A stretch of 64,000 nucleotides of DNA from Bin80 sp965220365 (GTDB lineage Bacteria > Bacteroidota > Rhodothermia > Rhodothermales > Bin80), in assembly GCA_965220365.1 (NCBI GenBank), contig OZ244823.1:3520637-3584636 (forward strand). Direction: 5' to 3'. The position numbers were made by a program, and so were the translations under genes. Positions 9,009-17,616 of this stretch are shown one piece after another. Position 1 is the first letter of the stretch, and each line of letters begins with the position of its first letter. Under the pieces are notes generated by a model. It did not search any database, was not told the DNA's origin, and saw only the letters and a program-made list of their open reading frames with translations.

Positions 9009-10212
9009 GTGTAGTGTCCTTATTATATCAATGATTATTTAGAAATCTCATTCAAGGTCTTTTTGGCCCGCTCAACCTTTCGGAGAATCTCATCAACTGA
9101 CTTGGTCCAGACCAAGGGCCTTGGATTCTCGTTATAGGTCTTGATATAGTTATCAATGCATTGTTCCAGATCGGCTACCGACGTAAATACACCCCGACGA
9201 AGCTGCTTTTCGGTCAGCGTGGAAAAGAAGCGCTCCACCAAGTTTAACCACGACGAACTGGTCGGGATGAAGTGCAGAAATATCCGCTTCTTCCGCTCAA
9301 TCCATTCCATCACCTTGGCATGCTTGTGGGGGGAATAGTTATCCAGGATGATGTGGATCTCTTGCTTCTTCGGTACTGCACGCTCTACCTTACGGAGGAA
9401 TCGCAATACTTCTTGATGGCGGTGTCGTTTGTACGTTTCGCTGATTACCGTACCGGAGGCCATCTCCAGTGCTACGAAAAGGGAGGTCGTACCGTGTCGC
9501 TTGTAGTCGTGCGTCATCGTTCCCGCACGTCCCCTCTTCAACGGCAGGCCAGGCTGGGTTCGATCTAGGGCCTGGATAGAACTCTTCTCATCATAACTGA
9601 ACACGACTGCATTCTTGGGAGGATGGAGATAGAGACCTACGACATCCTGAAGCTTTTCTTCAAAGTGAGGGTCTTTACTCACCTTGAACGTTCGGATCAA
9701 GTGTGGCTTGAGACCGCACGATTGCCACACACGGTGTACAAAACTATGGGTGGTCCCTGCCTGCCGGGCCATGGAACGACAGGACCAGTGGGTGGCGCCT
9801 GGTGGATCTGTCTGTGTCGTAAGACGAATCACTTCACTACGTAGCTCCCGTTGCGTCTTGGAACACTTTCCCCCGTGGTTGCCGCCCCGAGGACGTTCCT
9901 TTGTGATGCCGGCCAATCCCTCGGTCGAAAAACGGCGACGCCAACGCCCAACCTTGTTCTCATCGGTCCCCAAAGTCTCCGCAATCGCCTTGTTCGTCAT
10001 TCCGTCCGCCGCCATCAGGATCATCCGTGACCGCTCATGCAACCGCACAGATACGCTGCGAGACCGAGACCATCGCTCCAAACACTCACGATCCGAATCC
10101 GATAGTTCAAATTTTACAGCTATGCGCATAGTTTTTAGTGGTATAGGTGGAGAGGTCTCTAAATATAATTCAGATATAATTGATAATCAATATTATATAT
10201 AGGATGACACAC
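9009..10212 (-). mobile_element. IS630-family insertion sequence with TA target duplication
   Basis: A 1204-bp element carries one intact transposase and is bounded by imperfect inverted ends (left inward GTGTAGTGTCCT, right inward GTGTGTCATCCT, then AT-rich). It is flanked on both sides by TA (9007-9008 and 10213-10214), the target duplication expected of IS630/Tc1-mariner elements. Removing it restores the reading frame of the host nuclease gene, which fixes the boundaries independently. Confidence 0.88.
9035..10129 (-). CDS. IS630-family transposase
   Basis: The 364-residue protein has an N-terminal helix-turn-helix region (about 15-75, with a DGMTNKAIAETLGT recognition segment) and a second DNA-binding segment to about 150. 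A DDE catalytic domain follows: D180 (FSYDEKS), D263 (IILDNYSPHK) and E299 (LVERFFS), with 35 residues between the last two. The frame is full length without stops, so the element may still be mobile. It is transcribed in the same direction as the gene it interrupts. Confidence 0.93.
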   Translation of the reverse strand: MRIAVKFELSDSDRECLERWSRSRSVSVRLHERSRMILMAADGMTNKAIAETLGTDENKVGRWRRRFSTEGLAGITKERPRGGNHGGKCSKTQRELRSEVIRLTTQTDPPGATHWSCRSMARQAGTTHSFVHRVWQSCGLKPHLIRTFKVSKDPHFEEKLQDVVGLYLHPPKNAVVFSYDEKSSIQALDRTQPGLPLKRGRAGTMTHDYKRHGTTSLFVALEMASGTVISETYKRHRHQEVLRFLRKVERAVPKKQEIHIILDNYSPHKHAKVMEWIERKKRIFLHFIPTSSSWLNLVERFFSTLTEKQLRRGVFTSVADLEQCIDNYIKTYNENPRPLVWTKSVDEILRKVERAKKTLNEISK

Positions 10213-10854
10213 TAGTTCTTCCGCCTTCAATGGCATGAATGCAGCAGCGTCCTCCTGATCAGCAAGGCTACGCAACTGCACAATGTCAGCCGCGGTTTGC
10301 AAGTCCCCGGCGGCAGAAACTTCGGTTGCCATGCGATCAAGGAGGTTCGTCCAACTGACCAAAATCACCCAACGCGCTCCCCCTACAGAAGCACTTAGAA
10401 ATCCATCGTGGTTTTTCTCAATCTTGAAGGAGATACCATGGTCCGACTCCTTTACACGCCGGCTCAACTCCGCCCAAAGGGACTCACGCCGGGCATGAGG
10501 TGCAACGAAGAGCAAAGCGGATATCCTCCGCTCTGGGAGCCGCTGAAGGTAGGTGAGGGGCTGGTTTTCGGTCAGTCCAGCCCAGAACTTTGCTTCAATC
10601 AAGACGTGTTCGGAGCCGTCCTCATCAAAGGCCCCGAGATCCGGCCGCGCGCCGTCCTCTCCGATGACCTGAGTCCGCACTTCTGCGATCTTCCCCACTT
10701 CCGCGCCGCCACTCCGCAAGACATCCGAGAGCGCATCCCGCGCTGGCTGAGAACCGGCAAGGATATGTCCGAGAGCCTCAACAGCGACATTCTCAGTCTG
10801 TCCGCTGAACATCGGGGCAAGCTTTGCCAGTAAAGACATACGGTTTTTACGCAT

Positions 10855-11143
10855 GAACTTCCCTTTATATTTTAAGAGATACTAACAGAGTACGATGTTA
10901 GAGTGATCATGAAGTTGTAGATTCGCTATTCTCGTAACCAGAGGAGCCATCCTTTCGCTTTCCTAATGCCATAAAAGTTGCACCGTTAAATCTGAACATG
11001 GACACTTCCCCGAAATATACCCCATTAATTCCAGAACTCCCAGAATCCCCGCCTTTATCTACAGGCCACTAACAATCGGAGCGACAGGTGTTGGGTACGA
11101 TTCGCAGCCGTCACAGGAAACGCCTTGCCACGGCGACGTCAAT
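10855..11143. other. Intergenic, nothing recognised
   Basis: The spacer lies between the broken nuclease gene and the leftward acetyltransferase gene. I see no supported gene or repeat; the first bases contain the AGGGA leader of the nuclease gene. Confidence 0.4.
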
Positions 11144-11599
11144 CTAAAGATCAAGAGCATAGTGATAAAACGTATTGTCTCGTGCATACCCTAACTTCTC
11201 GTAAAGGCGCTGGGCACGCTCATTGAGCTTTTCAGTTGCCAACTCCAGTGCAATACATCCGCTCTGCACCGCATGACTCCGCGCCGCCTCCATCAACCGT
11301 TCCCCAATGCCTCGACCACGTCGGTCCTGATCTACATATAAATCGTTCAGAATAAAAATTGGGGCTATCCGTACCGATGAAAATGCCGGATAAAGCTGTA
11401 CAAATCCAACGGGTAACCCTTCCTTTTCTTTGGCTACCAGAATTACAGAGTCACCACGGTGCATACGTTCCGTAAGAAACATCTGGGCCCGTGTGAGATC
11501 AGGTTCCATCCCATAAAACTGCCGGTAACCATCAAAGAGGCGCACCAAACCTGAGAGTTCATGGAGCGTGGCGATCTGGATTTGAATATCTGTTTGCAT
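11144..11599 (-). CDS. GNAT-family N-acetyltransferase
   Basis: The 151-residue protein has the standard GNAT length and order. It has an N-terminal helix pair, a central strand pair (VILVAKE... VGFVQLYP), the 'ILNDLYVDQDRRGRGIGERLM' region whose RGRGIG at 94-99 is the acetyl-CoA pyrophosphate loop, and a C-terminal AQRLYEKLGY segment. It would transfer an acetyl group from acetyl-CoA to an amine; the substrate cannot be told from sequence. It is divergent from malQ with only 54 bp between the starts, so promoters must overlap. Confidence 0.9.
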   Translation of the reverse strand: MQTDIQIQIATLHELSGLVRLFDGYRQFYGMEPDLTRAQMFLTERMHRGDSVILVAKEKEGLPVGFVQLYPAFSSVRIAPIFILNDLYVDQDRRGRGIGERLMEAARSHAVQSGCIALELATEKLNERAQRLYEKLGYARDNTFYHYALDL

Positions 11600-11653
11600 G
11601 GCACGAAATCATCTGAATAAAGTTTGCGGGGGATATTACGCTCATGAACCGCG

Positions 11654-13141
11654 ATGCGCTCCAGTGGACTCCTGCTGCATGTGACTTCCCTGCCCACCCG
11701 CTTTGGGATTGGAGATCTCGGACCGGAGGCATGGAAATTTGTTGATACGCTGGCAGAAGCAGGCCAGACTTGGTGGCAGTTACTCCCCGTATGCCCTGTA
11801 GGTTTGGGAGATTCTCCCTACGCAAGCCCTGCATCATTTGCGGGAAACCCGCTGCTGATCAGCCCCGAACTGATGGTGCAGGATGGATGGTCCACCGAGG
11901 CAGAAATCAATACCAATTACCCATACTCGAACGGCAATGTGGACTATCCAAGCATTTTCAATTACAAGTCAACCCTACTCCACCAAGCGTTCTCACGGTT
12001 CGTGAAACAGCCGCAAACTGATGAATTCCTTTCTTTCGTGGATAGGGAAAAAGATTGGCTGCTGCCGTATGCCGCTTTTCAAGCACGAAAGGCACGGCAG
12101 TGCAATCGAATCTGGACGAGCTGGCCCGCAGAAGACCGAAAACCACCTCGAAAAGATTCGTTAGAGACGGATTCGCCCGAAATCCAATTCTACCTGTTTG
12201 AGCAGTTTCTTTTTGATCACCAATGGCGAAGGTTCCATGAGTATTGCGGACAAAAGGGAATCAAGATCATGGGGGACCTACCCATCTACGTCGCACATGA
12301 CAGTGTAGACGTATGGGCGCATCCTGACCTGTTTGAGCTCGACAATGCCGGTGAGCCGCTGGTTGTTGCGGGCGTTCCTCCAGACTTTTTCAGTAAAACC
12401 GGGCAACGCTGGGGAAATCCGATCTATCGCTGGAAAGCAATGGAAGCTGAAGGATTCGACTGGTGGATCCGCCGGATGAAACGGGCACTGAGTTTATGCG
12501 ACAGTATCCGACTTGATCATTTTCGGGGATTTGCCGGATATTGGGAGATCCCGGCGTCGGAAGAGACTGCCGTTCGCGGACGCTGGGTAACCGGCCCTGG
12601 ACAAGCTTTCTTTGACCAACTTACAGAAACACTTGGCCCGCTACCCATCCTCGCAGAAGACCTCGGAGTGATCACACCGGATGTGATTGAACTGATGCAG
12701 GCAAACGCGTTCCCTGGGATGGCTGTCATCCAGTTTGGGTTTGATGCAGGAATGGATAACCTGCACCTACCACACAACTACAAACCCAGCCAGTGCGTGT
12801 ATACCGGCACCCACGATAACGATACCCTGCTCGGCTGGTGGAAAACGCTGACCGAATATGAGCATGAATTCGCAAAGGATTATTTGCAAATCAAATCTGA
12901 TGAAGACGTATGTCAGAAGGCCATTGAACGATGTTTGGACTCCGAGGCCGAAATGGTGATCCTACCCGTACAGGATGTCCTGGAGCTCGGCAGTGATGCC
13001 CGGATGAACTTCCCTGGAACCCCTCTTGGAAACTGGCGCTGGTCCCTTCTGCCAGAGCAGCATGTACAGTTACGGGAAGTCGCCGGCCAATGGCTACACC
13101 GTGCCACGCTCCGGAGCAGACGACTGAACGCGCAAGATTAG
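11654..13141 (+). CDS. malQ: 4-alpha-glucanotransferase (amylomaltase)
   Basis: This 495-residue GH77 enzyme moves alpha-1,4-glucan segments between maltooligosaccharides, releasing glucose. The N-terminal RSSGLLLHVTSLPTRFGIGDLG segment, WWQLLPVCPVG and GNPLLISPE are signature parts of the family. Catalytic residues are visible as D288 in IRLDHFRGF (nucleophile), E335 in ILAEDLG (acid/base) and the aspartate of GTHDNDT. Length is typical of bacterial amylomaltases. The gene converges on glgX with a 48-bp overlap. Together with glgX, glgE and glgB it forms an alpha-glucan metabolism cluster. Confidence 0.95.
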   Translation: MRSSGLLLHVTSLPTRFGIGDLGPEAWKFVDTLAEAGQTWWQLLPVCPVGLGDSPYASPASFAGNPLLISPELMVQDGWSTEAEINTNYPYSNGNVDYPSIFNYKSTLLHQAFSRFVKQPQTDEFLSFVDREKDWLLPYAAFQARKARQCNRIWTSWPAEDRKPPRKDSLETDSPEIQFYLFEQFLFDHQWRRFHEYCGQKGIKIMGDLPIYVAHDSVDVWAHPDLFELDNAGEPLVVAGVPPDFFSKTGQRWGNPIYRWKAMEAEGFDWWIRRMKRALSLCDSIRLDHFRGFAGYWEIPASEETAVRGRWVTGPGQAFFDQLTETLGPLPILAEDLGVITPDVIELMQANAFPGMAVIQFGFDAGMDNLHLPHNYKPSQCVYTGTHDNDTLLGWWKTLTEYEHEFAKDYLQIKSDEDVCQKAIERCLDSEAEMVILPVQDVLELGSDARMNFPGTPLGNWRWSLLPEQHVQLREVAGQWLHRATLRSRRLNAQD

Positions 13142-15151
13142 CACCGACTGCGAAGCAACACTGGCAATCCCTCCTTTCGAATCTTCACCTGCCACAACCG
13201 TACTCTCCCCCCATCCCAGCCCCCAACTCCAGACATACTCATCCGAGAGCCTGAACCGGACTGCTTCGTCAGTCGGGTTGAAACAAATCAATAGCATATC
13301 TGGTGCAGCAAGCCACATTCCGAATGCTTGGGTTGATGCCCAGTCTTCGGAGCACATGACATGTCCTTCCGGGTGCCACCAAATCGCATCGGGCAAGCCA
13401 TTTTCTCCTGCTTGTCCCGTCAAGAACCGATTACGCCGCAGAGATGGATGGTCCTTGCGGAATGCAATCAACTCACGTACAAATTCGAGCTGCTCTTTAT
13501 TGGATCCGTCGAGATTCCAGTCATACCATGAGATCTCATTGTCCTGACAATAAGGATTGTTATTGCCCTGCTGTGTCCGACCAAGCTCGTCTCCTCCCAG
13601 AAGCATGGGAACTCCCTGAGATACAAACAAAGTGGTTAGCAAACTGCGCTTTAAGCGGTCCCGATGCGCCAGAATATCTGGATTTGTCGAGCTGCCTTCA
13701 TGACCGCAATTTTGACTGTAGTTCACAGATCTGCCATCACGGCCATTTTCCTGGTTAGCCTCATTGTGTTTCCTCTCATAGGACACCAGGTCCTGGAGTG
13801 TAAATCCATCGTGTGAGGTCACATAATTAATTGAGGACGAGGGACGGCGATGACCCGGAGCAAACAGATCACTTGAGCCAGCAATGCGCGTGGCAAACTG
13901 TCCCGTTATGCCGAACTCACCAGTCCAGTAACGCCGTACGACATCACGATATTTATCATTCCACTCTCTCCAGGGCGGAGGATACGAACCTAATTGATAG
14001 CCTGAGTAGCCCAGATCCCACGGCTCGGCGATCAGCTTTACCCCGGATAAAACCGGGTCCTGTTGCACCATTTGCAACCATCCGCTTTGACGATTGAATC
14101 TGCCGTGTTCCCGAAGCAGTGTGCTGGCCAAATCAAAGCGAAAGCCATCTACATTCATCACTTCCACCCAATACCGCAGACTATCCATAATGAGACGACG
14201 GACATATATATGCTCTGCACGCAAAGTATTACCGCATCCGGTGCTGTTATAGAGAAAGCGGGGCTGTCCAGGTTTCGGTACATAATAAGAGGCGTTATCA
14301 ATGCCCCGCCAGGATAGGGTTGGCCCTAGATGGTCACCCTCCCCTGTATGGTTATAGACTACATCAAGGATGACTTCAAATCCATGGTCATGCATCGCAT
14401 CCACCATCATCTTGAATTCTTCAATCACCGAAGCCGGGCCACCAGCCGAAAAACGCGGATCCGGGGCGAAGTAGGAAAGGGGATTATATCCCCAGTACTG
14501 TGACAATCCATTTTGTACAAGACGCTCATCTTGCACCGTAGCATAGACGGGTAATAATTCAATGGTCGTCACGCCTAGATGCTGCAAATGACCCAGAACC
14601 ACATCGGAGGCGGCTCCCAGGTAAGTCCCGCGAAGTGAAGGGGGAACCTCCGGGTTCTGGATGCTCAACCCTTTGATGTGCGTTTCATAAATCACGGTAT
14701 CTTTCCAGGGGATATCAGGCCCCGTCTTTAGTCTTTCCGAGATCCCAGGATCGGTCACTACACCGATCGGTGCATAGGAGGTGTTGTCCGCTGGACTCAG
14801 AACCCGATCATCACGGTTACGGTCGTGACCAAACAGACTGTCATCCCATACCGGCATTCTGCTGATGGCACGAGCATACGGGTCCAACAACAGCTTTGTA
14901 CCATTGAACCGATGCCCTTCATCTGGTGCCCAGGGACCATGGACACGGTAGGCATATCGCTGCCCTGCCTGTATCCCCGGCACATACACATGCCACACAT
15001 CCCCAGTACGCCCGTTCACATCTATTGTACGTTCGGGGGAGTGCTCTTCATTAAGCAGGACCAGCTCCACGCGATCAGCGTTTGCACTAAAAATGGAGAA
15101 ATTCACCCCGTTTTGATCAAGATATGGTCCTAATACTGTAGTTTTATCCAT
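13094..15151 (-). CDS. glgX: Glycogen debranching enzyme (isoamylase type)
   Basis: The 685-residue GH13 protein has an N-terminal CBM48-like domain (about 1-110, with VNFSIFSANADRVELVL and YRVHGPW). The (beta/alpha)8 catalytic domain contains DVVYNHT, GFRFDLAS (nucleophile Asp), LIAEPWD (acid/base Glu) and YVTSHDG (transition-state Asp), the four conserved GH13 regions. A C-terminal beta domain ends the protein. It hydrolyses alpha-1,6 branches, giving linear maltooligosaccharides that MalQ can use. It reads toward malQ (48-bp antisense overlap at the 3' ends) and is divergent from glgE, with about 106 bp between starts, which must contain both promoters. Confidence 0.95.
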   Translation of the reverse strand: MDKTTVLGPYLDQNGVNFSIFSANADRVELVLLNEEHSPERTIDVNGRTGDVWHVYVPGIQAGQRYAYRVHGPWAPDEGHRFNGTKLLLDPYARAISRMPVWDDSLFGHDRNRDDRVLSPADNTSYAPIGVVTDPGISERLKTGPDIPWKDTVIYETHIKGLSIQNPEVPPSLRGTYLGAASDVVLGHLQHLGVTTIELLPVYATVQDERLVQNGLSQYWGYNPLSYFAPDPRFSAGGPASVIEEFKMMVDAMHDHGFEVILDVVYNHTGEGDHLGPTLSWRGIDNASYYVPKPGQPRFLYNSTGCGNTLRAEHIYVRRLIMDSLRYWVEVMNVDGFRFDLASTLLREHGRFNRQSGWLQMVQQDPVLSGVKLIAEPWDLGYSGYQLGSYPPPWREWNDKYRDVVRRYWTGEFGITGQFATRIAGSSDLFAPGHRRPSSSINYVTSHDGFTLQDLVSYERKHNEANQENGRDGRSVNYSQNCGHEGSSTNPDILAHRDRLKRSLLTTLFVSQGVPMLLGGDELGRTQQGNNNPYCQDNEISWYDWNLDGSNKEQLEFVRELIAFRKDHPSLRRNRFLTGQAGENGLPDAIWWHPEGHVMCSEDWASTQAFGMWLAAPDMLLICFNPTDEAVRFRLSDEYVWSWGLGWGESTVVAGEDSKGGIASVASQSVLILRVQSSAPERGTV

Positions 15152-15257
15152 GAGTTATATCCGGTGGGATATACTTGCCTTTTGAATCAGATTCGTTGAA
15201 CCGGCGAACAGCATACTACTGCCGGTGGCACCGAGAATAAGAAATTATTACTACAAT

Positions 15258-17231
15258 ATGAAGTCCGCCTCTGATCGCTGGTCCCGTGTTTCTATTATTT
15301 CCGTATCTCCCCGTGTCCATGAAGGCGACTGGCACATCAAACGAACCGTGGGAGAACAGGTCAACGTCACTGCCGACATAATTGTTGACGGACACGACCA
15401 ACTTTGCGCAAAACTCTACGTTACACACCTGGGTGGTGCCACCGAGGAAATCCGCATGACACCAACCTATAACGATGAATACACGGGCAGCTTTGTAACG
15501 GAGACTCCCGGCCTCTACACGTACCATGTGCAGGCTTGGATTGACCGTTATGGTTCATGGCAAGAGGAGTATGGGCGCCGTTTTAAGGCAAAGATGCCCG
15601 AAGCGGAGCTCAAAATAGAACTCCTGGATGGCGCCGCTCTGCTCAAGGAGTACGCGGTCAATGCTCCCCTGGAAGCCCGTGAAAAGCTCCTCATTTTTGT
15701 GAAACGGTATACTAAAGGAGATATCCAGGCCCCACTGGAAGAGGAACCCCTGCAGTTAGCGCTGGCCAATGACCCGCAAAAAGGTGCAGTCCAGAGTGCT
15801 GTACTCACGGTCGAGGTTGATCGCAAACTTGCTGCATTCGCGGCATGGTATGAATTCTTTCCGCGATCCAGTGCAAATGCACCGGGCATGCACGGGACGT
15901 TTGACGATGCAGCACTACATCTTGAGCGTATCCGGGATATGGGATTTGACATCGTGTATCTGCCCCCGATCCATCCAATCGGTACAACCTTTCGAAAAGG
16001 GAAAGACAACAGCCCAGAGGCAAAAGCTACGGAGCCGGGAAGCCCCTGGGCAATTGGTAGCCCTCATGGAGGACACACCAGCGTCCACAAGGAACTAGGA
16101 GGGTTTCCTGCATTTGACCGTTTTGTTGCCAAAGCAACAAAACTAGGCCTTGAAGTGGCACTTGATATTGCATTCCAGTGCTCTCCTGACCATCCTTGGG
16201 TGAAAGAACACCCTGAATGGTTCAGAAAACGCGCCGACGATAGCATCCGCTATGCAGAAAATCCTCCAAAAAAATACCAGGATGTCTATCCGCTGAATTT
16301 TGAATGTGCAGACTGGCGTGCACTCTGGGAAGAACTCAAACAGGTGTTTGAGTTCTGGATCAAACGGGGAGTCCGTGTATTCCGGGTTGACAATCCACAT
16401 ACAAAACCGCTGGCATTCTGGACATGGTGCCTGAGTCGACTTCGCACGAAGCACCCCGATCTGATTTTTCTCGCAGAAGCGTTTACGCGGCCGAAAATCA
16501 TGTATACGCTTGCGAAGCTGGGGTTCAACAACTCCTACACCTACTTCACATGGCGAAATACAAAAGAAGAACTCACTGACTATCTCCAGGAACTCACCTC
16601 CACCAATGTCGCTGAATACTTCCGGCCGAGCTTCTGGCCAAACACCCCCGATATCCTGCATGAATACCTGGTCAGTGGTGGGCGCCCTGCACACATTATC
16701 CGATACGTACTCGCAGCGACGCTCTCTCCGGTATATGGGGTCTACGGTCCCCCGTATGAGCACGTTCTTGCAGAGAGGCATCCCGACCGGGAAGAGTATG
16801 CGAACAACGAGAAATATGAAATCCGTACCTGGAACTGGAATGACCCCAACTCTCTTCAGAGTCTGTTCCAGGCCATTAACCAAATCAGGAAAAACAATGC
16901 TGCCCTGCAGCAGTTACGAAACCTCCAGTTCTTGGAGATTCAAAACCCACTCATGCTTGCCTACTGGAAGAATTCGGGGGAGAACTCTATCATATGTATC
17001 GTGAGCCTGGATCCGTTTCAGGTTCAGGAGGGAGAGATCCAACTTCCCCTTGAAGAATTGAAGCTACCAAAGGCAGCCCCCTTCCAAATGCTTGATTTGC
17101 TAGGCGGAGAGAGATACATCTGGCAGGGACGCTCTCACAGTATTCGGGTAGACCCACATGTGATGCCTGCGAAAATATTCCAGGTTCTTCGCCGGGTACG
17201 GACCGAAGCAGATTTTGACTATTTCGTATAG
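15258..17231 (+). CDS. glgE: Alpha-1,4-glucan:maltose-1-phosphate maltosyltransferase
   Basis: The 657-residue GH13_3 enzyme adds maltosyl units from maltose-1-phosphate to the non-reducing end of alpha-1,4-glucans. Visible hallmarks are the N-terminal beta domain (SPRVHEGDWHIKRTVGE), a GIDAxLRDAAxR-like helical insert, and YLPPIHPIGTTFRKGKDN. The catalytic pair is D378 in FRVDNPHTKP and E407 in FLAEAFTRP; the 29-residue spacing is that of known GlgE. A GTG at 15225 would give 11 more residues; neither start has a strong ribosome site, and I prefer the ATG. No TreS, Pep2 or GlgM gene for making maltose-1-phosphate is in the window, so the donor pathway must be encoded elsewhere. Confidence 0.93.
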   Translation: MKSASDRWSRVSIISVSPRVHEGDWHIKRTVGEQVNVTADIIVDGHDQLCAKLYVTHLGGATEEIRMTPTYNDEYTGSFVTETPGLYTYHVQAWIDRYGSWQEEYGRRFKAKMPEAELKIELLDGAALLKEYAVNAPLEAREKLLIFVKRYTKGDIQAPLEEEPLQLALANDPQKGAVQSAVLTVEVDRKLAAFAAWYEFFPRSSANAPGMHGTFDDAALHLERIRDMGFDIVYLPPIHPIGTTFRKGKDNSPEAKATEPGSPWAIGSPHGGHTSVHKELGGFPAFDRFVAKATKLGLEVALDIAFQCSPDHPWVKEHPEWFRKRADDSIRYAENPPKKYQDVYPLNFECADWRALWEELKQVFEFWIKRGVRVFRVDNPHTKPLAFWTWCLSRLRTKHPDLIFLAEAFTRPKIMYTLAKLGFNNSYTYFTWRNTKEELTDYLQELTSTNVAEYFRPSFWPNTPDILHEYLVSGGRPAHIIRYVLAATLSPVYGVYGPPYEHVLAERHPDREEYANNEKYEIRTWNWNDPNSLQSLFQAINQIRKNNAALQQLRNLQFLEIQNPLMLAYWKNSGENSIICIVSLDPFQVQEGEIQLPLEELKLPKAAPFQMLDLLGGERYIWQGRSHSIRVDPHVMPAKIFQVLRRVRTEADFDYFV

Positions 17232-17242
17232 TTCTTCTACAA

Positions 17243-17437
17243 CTAAACAGAAAGCACAAAATAAACCACGAAAGCGACGGCCGCCGCGATGAGGAGCCAG
17301 TGAATTTCTTGGTGCTTGCCAGTCAGCAGTTTGAGCACTGTGTACGTGATAATGCCGGCTCCTGTGCCATTGGTGATGCTGTACATCAGCGGCATTAGCG
17401 GCGATGTAAGAAAAGTGGGAATGGACTCCTCATCCTG
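17243..17437 (-). pseudogene. C-terminal remnant of an NCS2-family purine permease
   Basis: Read leftwards, an open stretch of about 62 codons ends in a stop at 17243-17245. It encodes the end of a permease: an ESIPTFLTSPLMPLMYSIT-like segment, GTGAGIITYTVLKLL, GKHQEIH and a final hydrophobic helix. The order matches the last two membrane helices of AzgA/NCS2 xanthine-uracil-type permeases. No upstream part of such a gene exists, since glgB occupies the space, so this is a leftover of a deleted gene between glgE and glgB. Confidence 0.65.
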
Positions 17438-17616
17438 TCTTCAACACATTTTATTCTGGTCAACTGACCCAGAAACAGATTGAGGCTCCGAGATCGTCCG
17501 ACTCGTAAATCCTCATAGATCCTGCCCGACATTTAACTATATGGTTTCAGTGAAGTATAATTCCCTTTTGCCCTTGGATGTAAAGGTGTTTCCTTTATAG
17601 TGAGCCCGTGTATTGA
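17438..17616. promoter_or_regulatory. Spacer upstream of glgB
   Basis: About 180 bp lie between the permease remnant and glgB and should contain the glgB promoter. I could not pick out a convincing -35/-10 pair or ribosome site; the leader just before the ATG is 'GTGTATTGA'. Confidence 0.3.

Larger units (their letters stand above)
8576..10854 (-). pseudogene. PD-(D/E)XK nuclease-family gene, broken by an IS630 element and a frameshift
   Basis: The 5' part (10854 down to 10213) encodes about 214 residues with a nuclease-like core: RPDLGAFDEDG, then VLIEAKFWAG and a following ENQPLTYLQRL helix. This matches the PD...(D/E)xK...Q order of the superfamily. The frame runs into the IS630 element. 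If the insertion plus one copy of the TA target is removed, the frame joins exactly to 9006 and continues through GLRTLVDHATARLKGSG. A second lesion is inferred near 8700. The frame stops early at 8650, but restoring one base in the A-run (minus strand) links it to a sensible helical tail ending at 8576, giving 357 residues in all. A ribosome-site-like AGGGA lies before the ATG at 10854. It was probably part of the neighbouring defence-like region. Confidence 0.75.

Noticed and set aside
15225..15257. Extended glgE start at a GTG
   Set aside because: It adds 11 residues without ribosome-site support; the ATG at 15258 is as likely or better.
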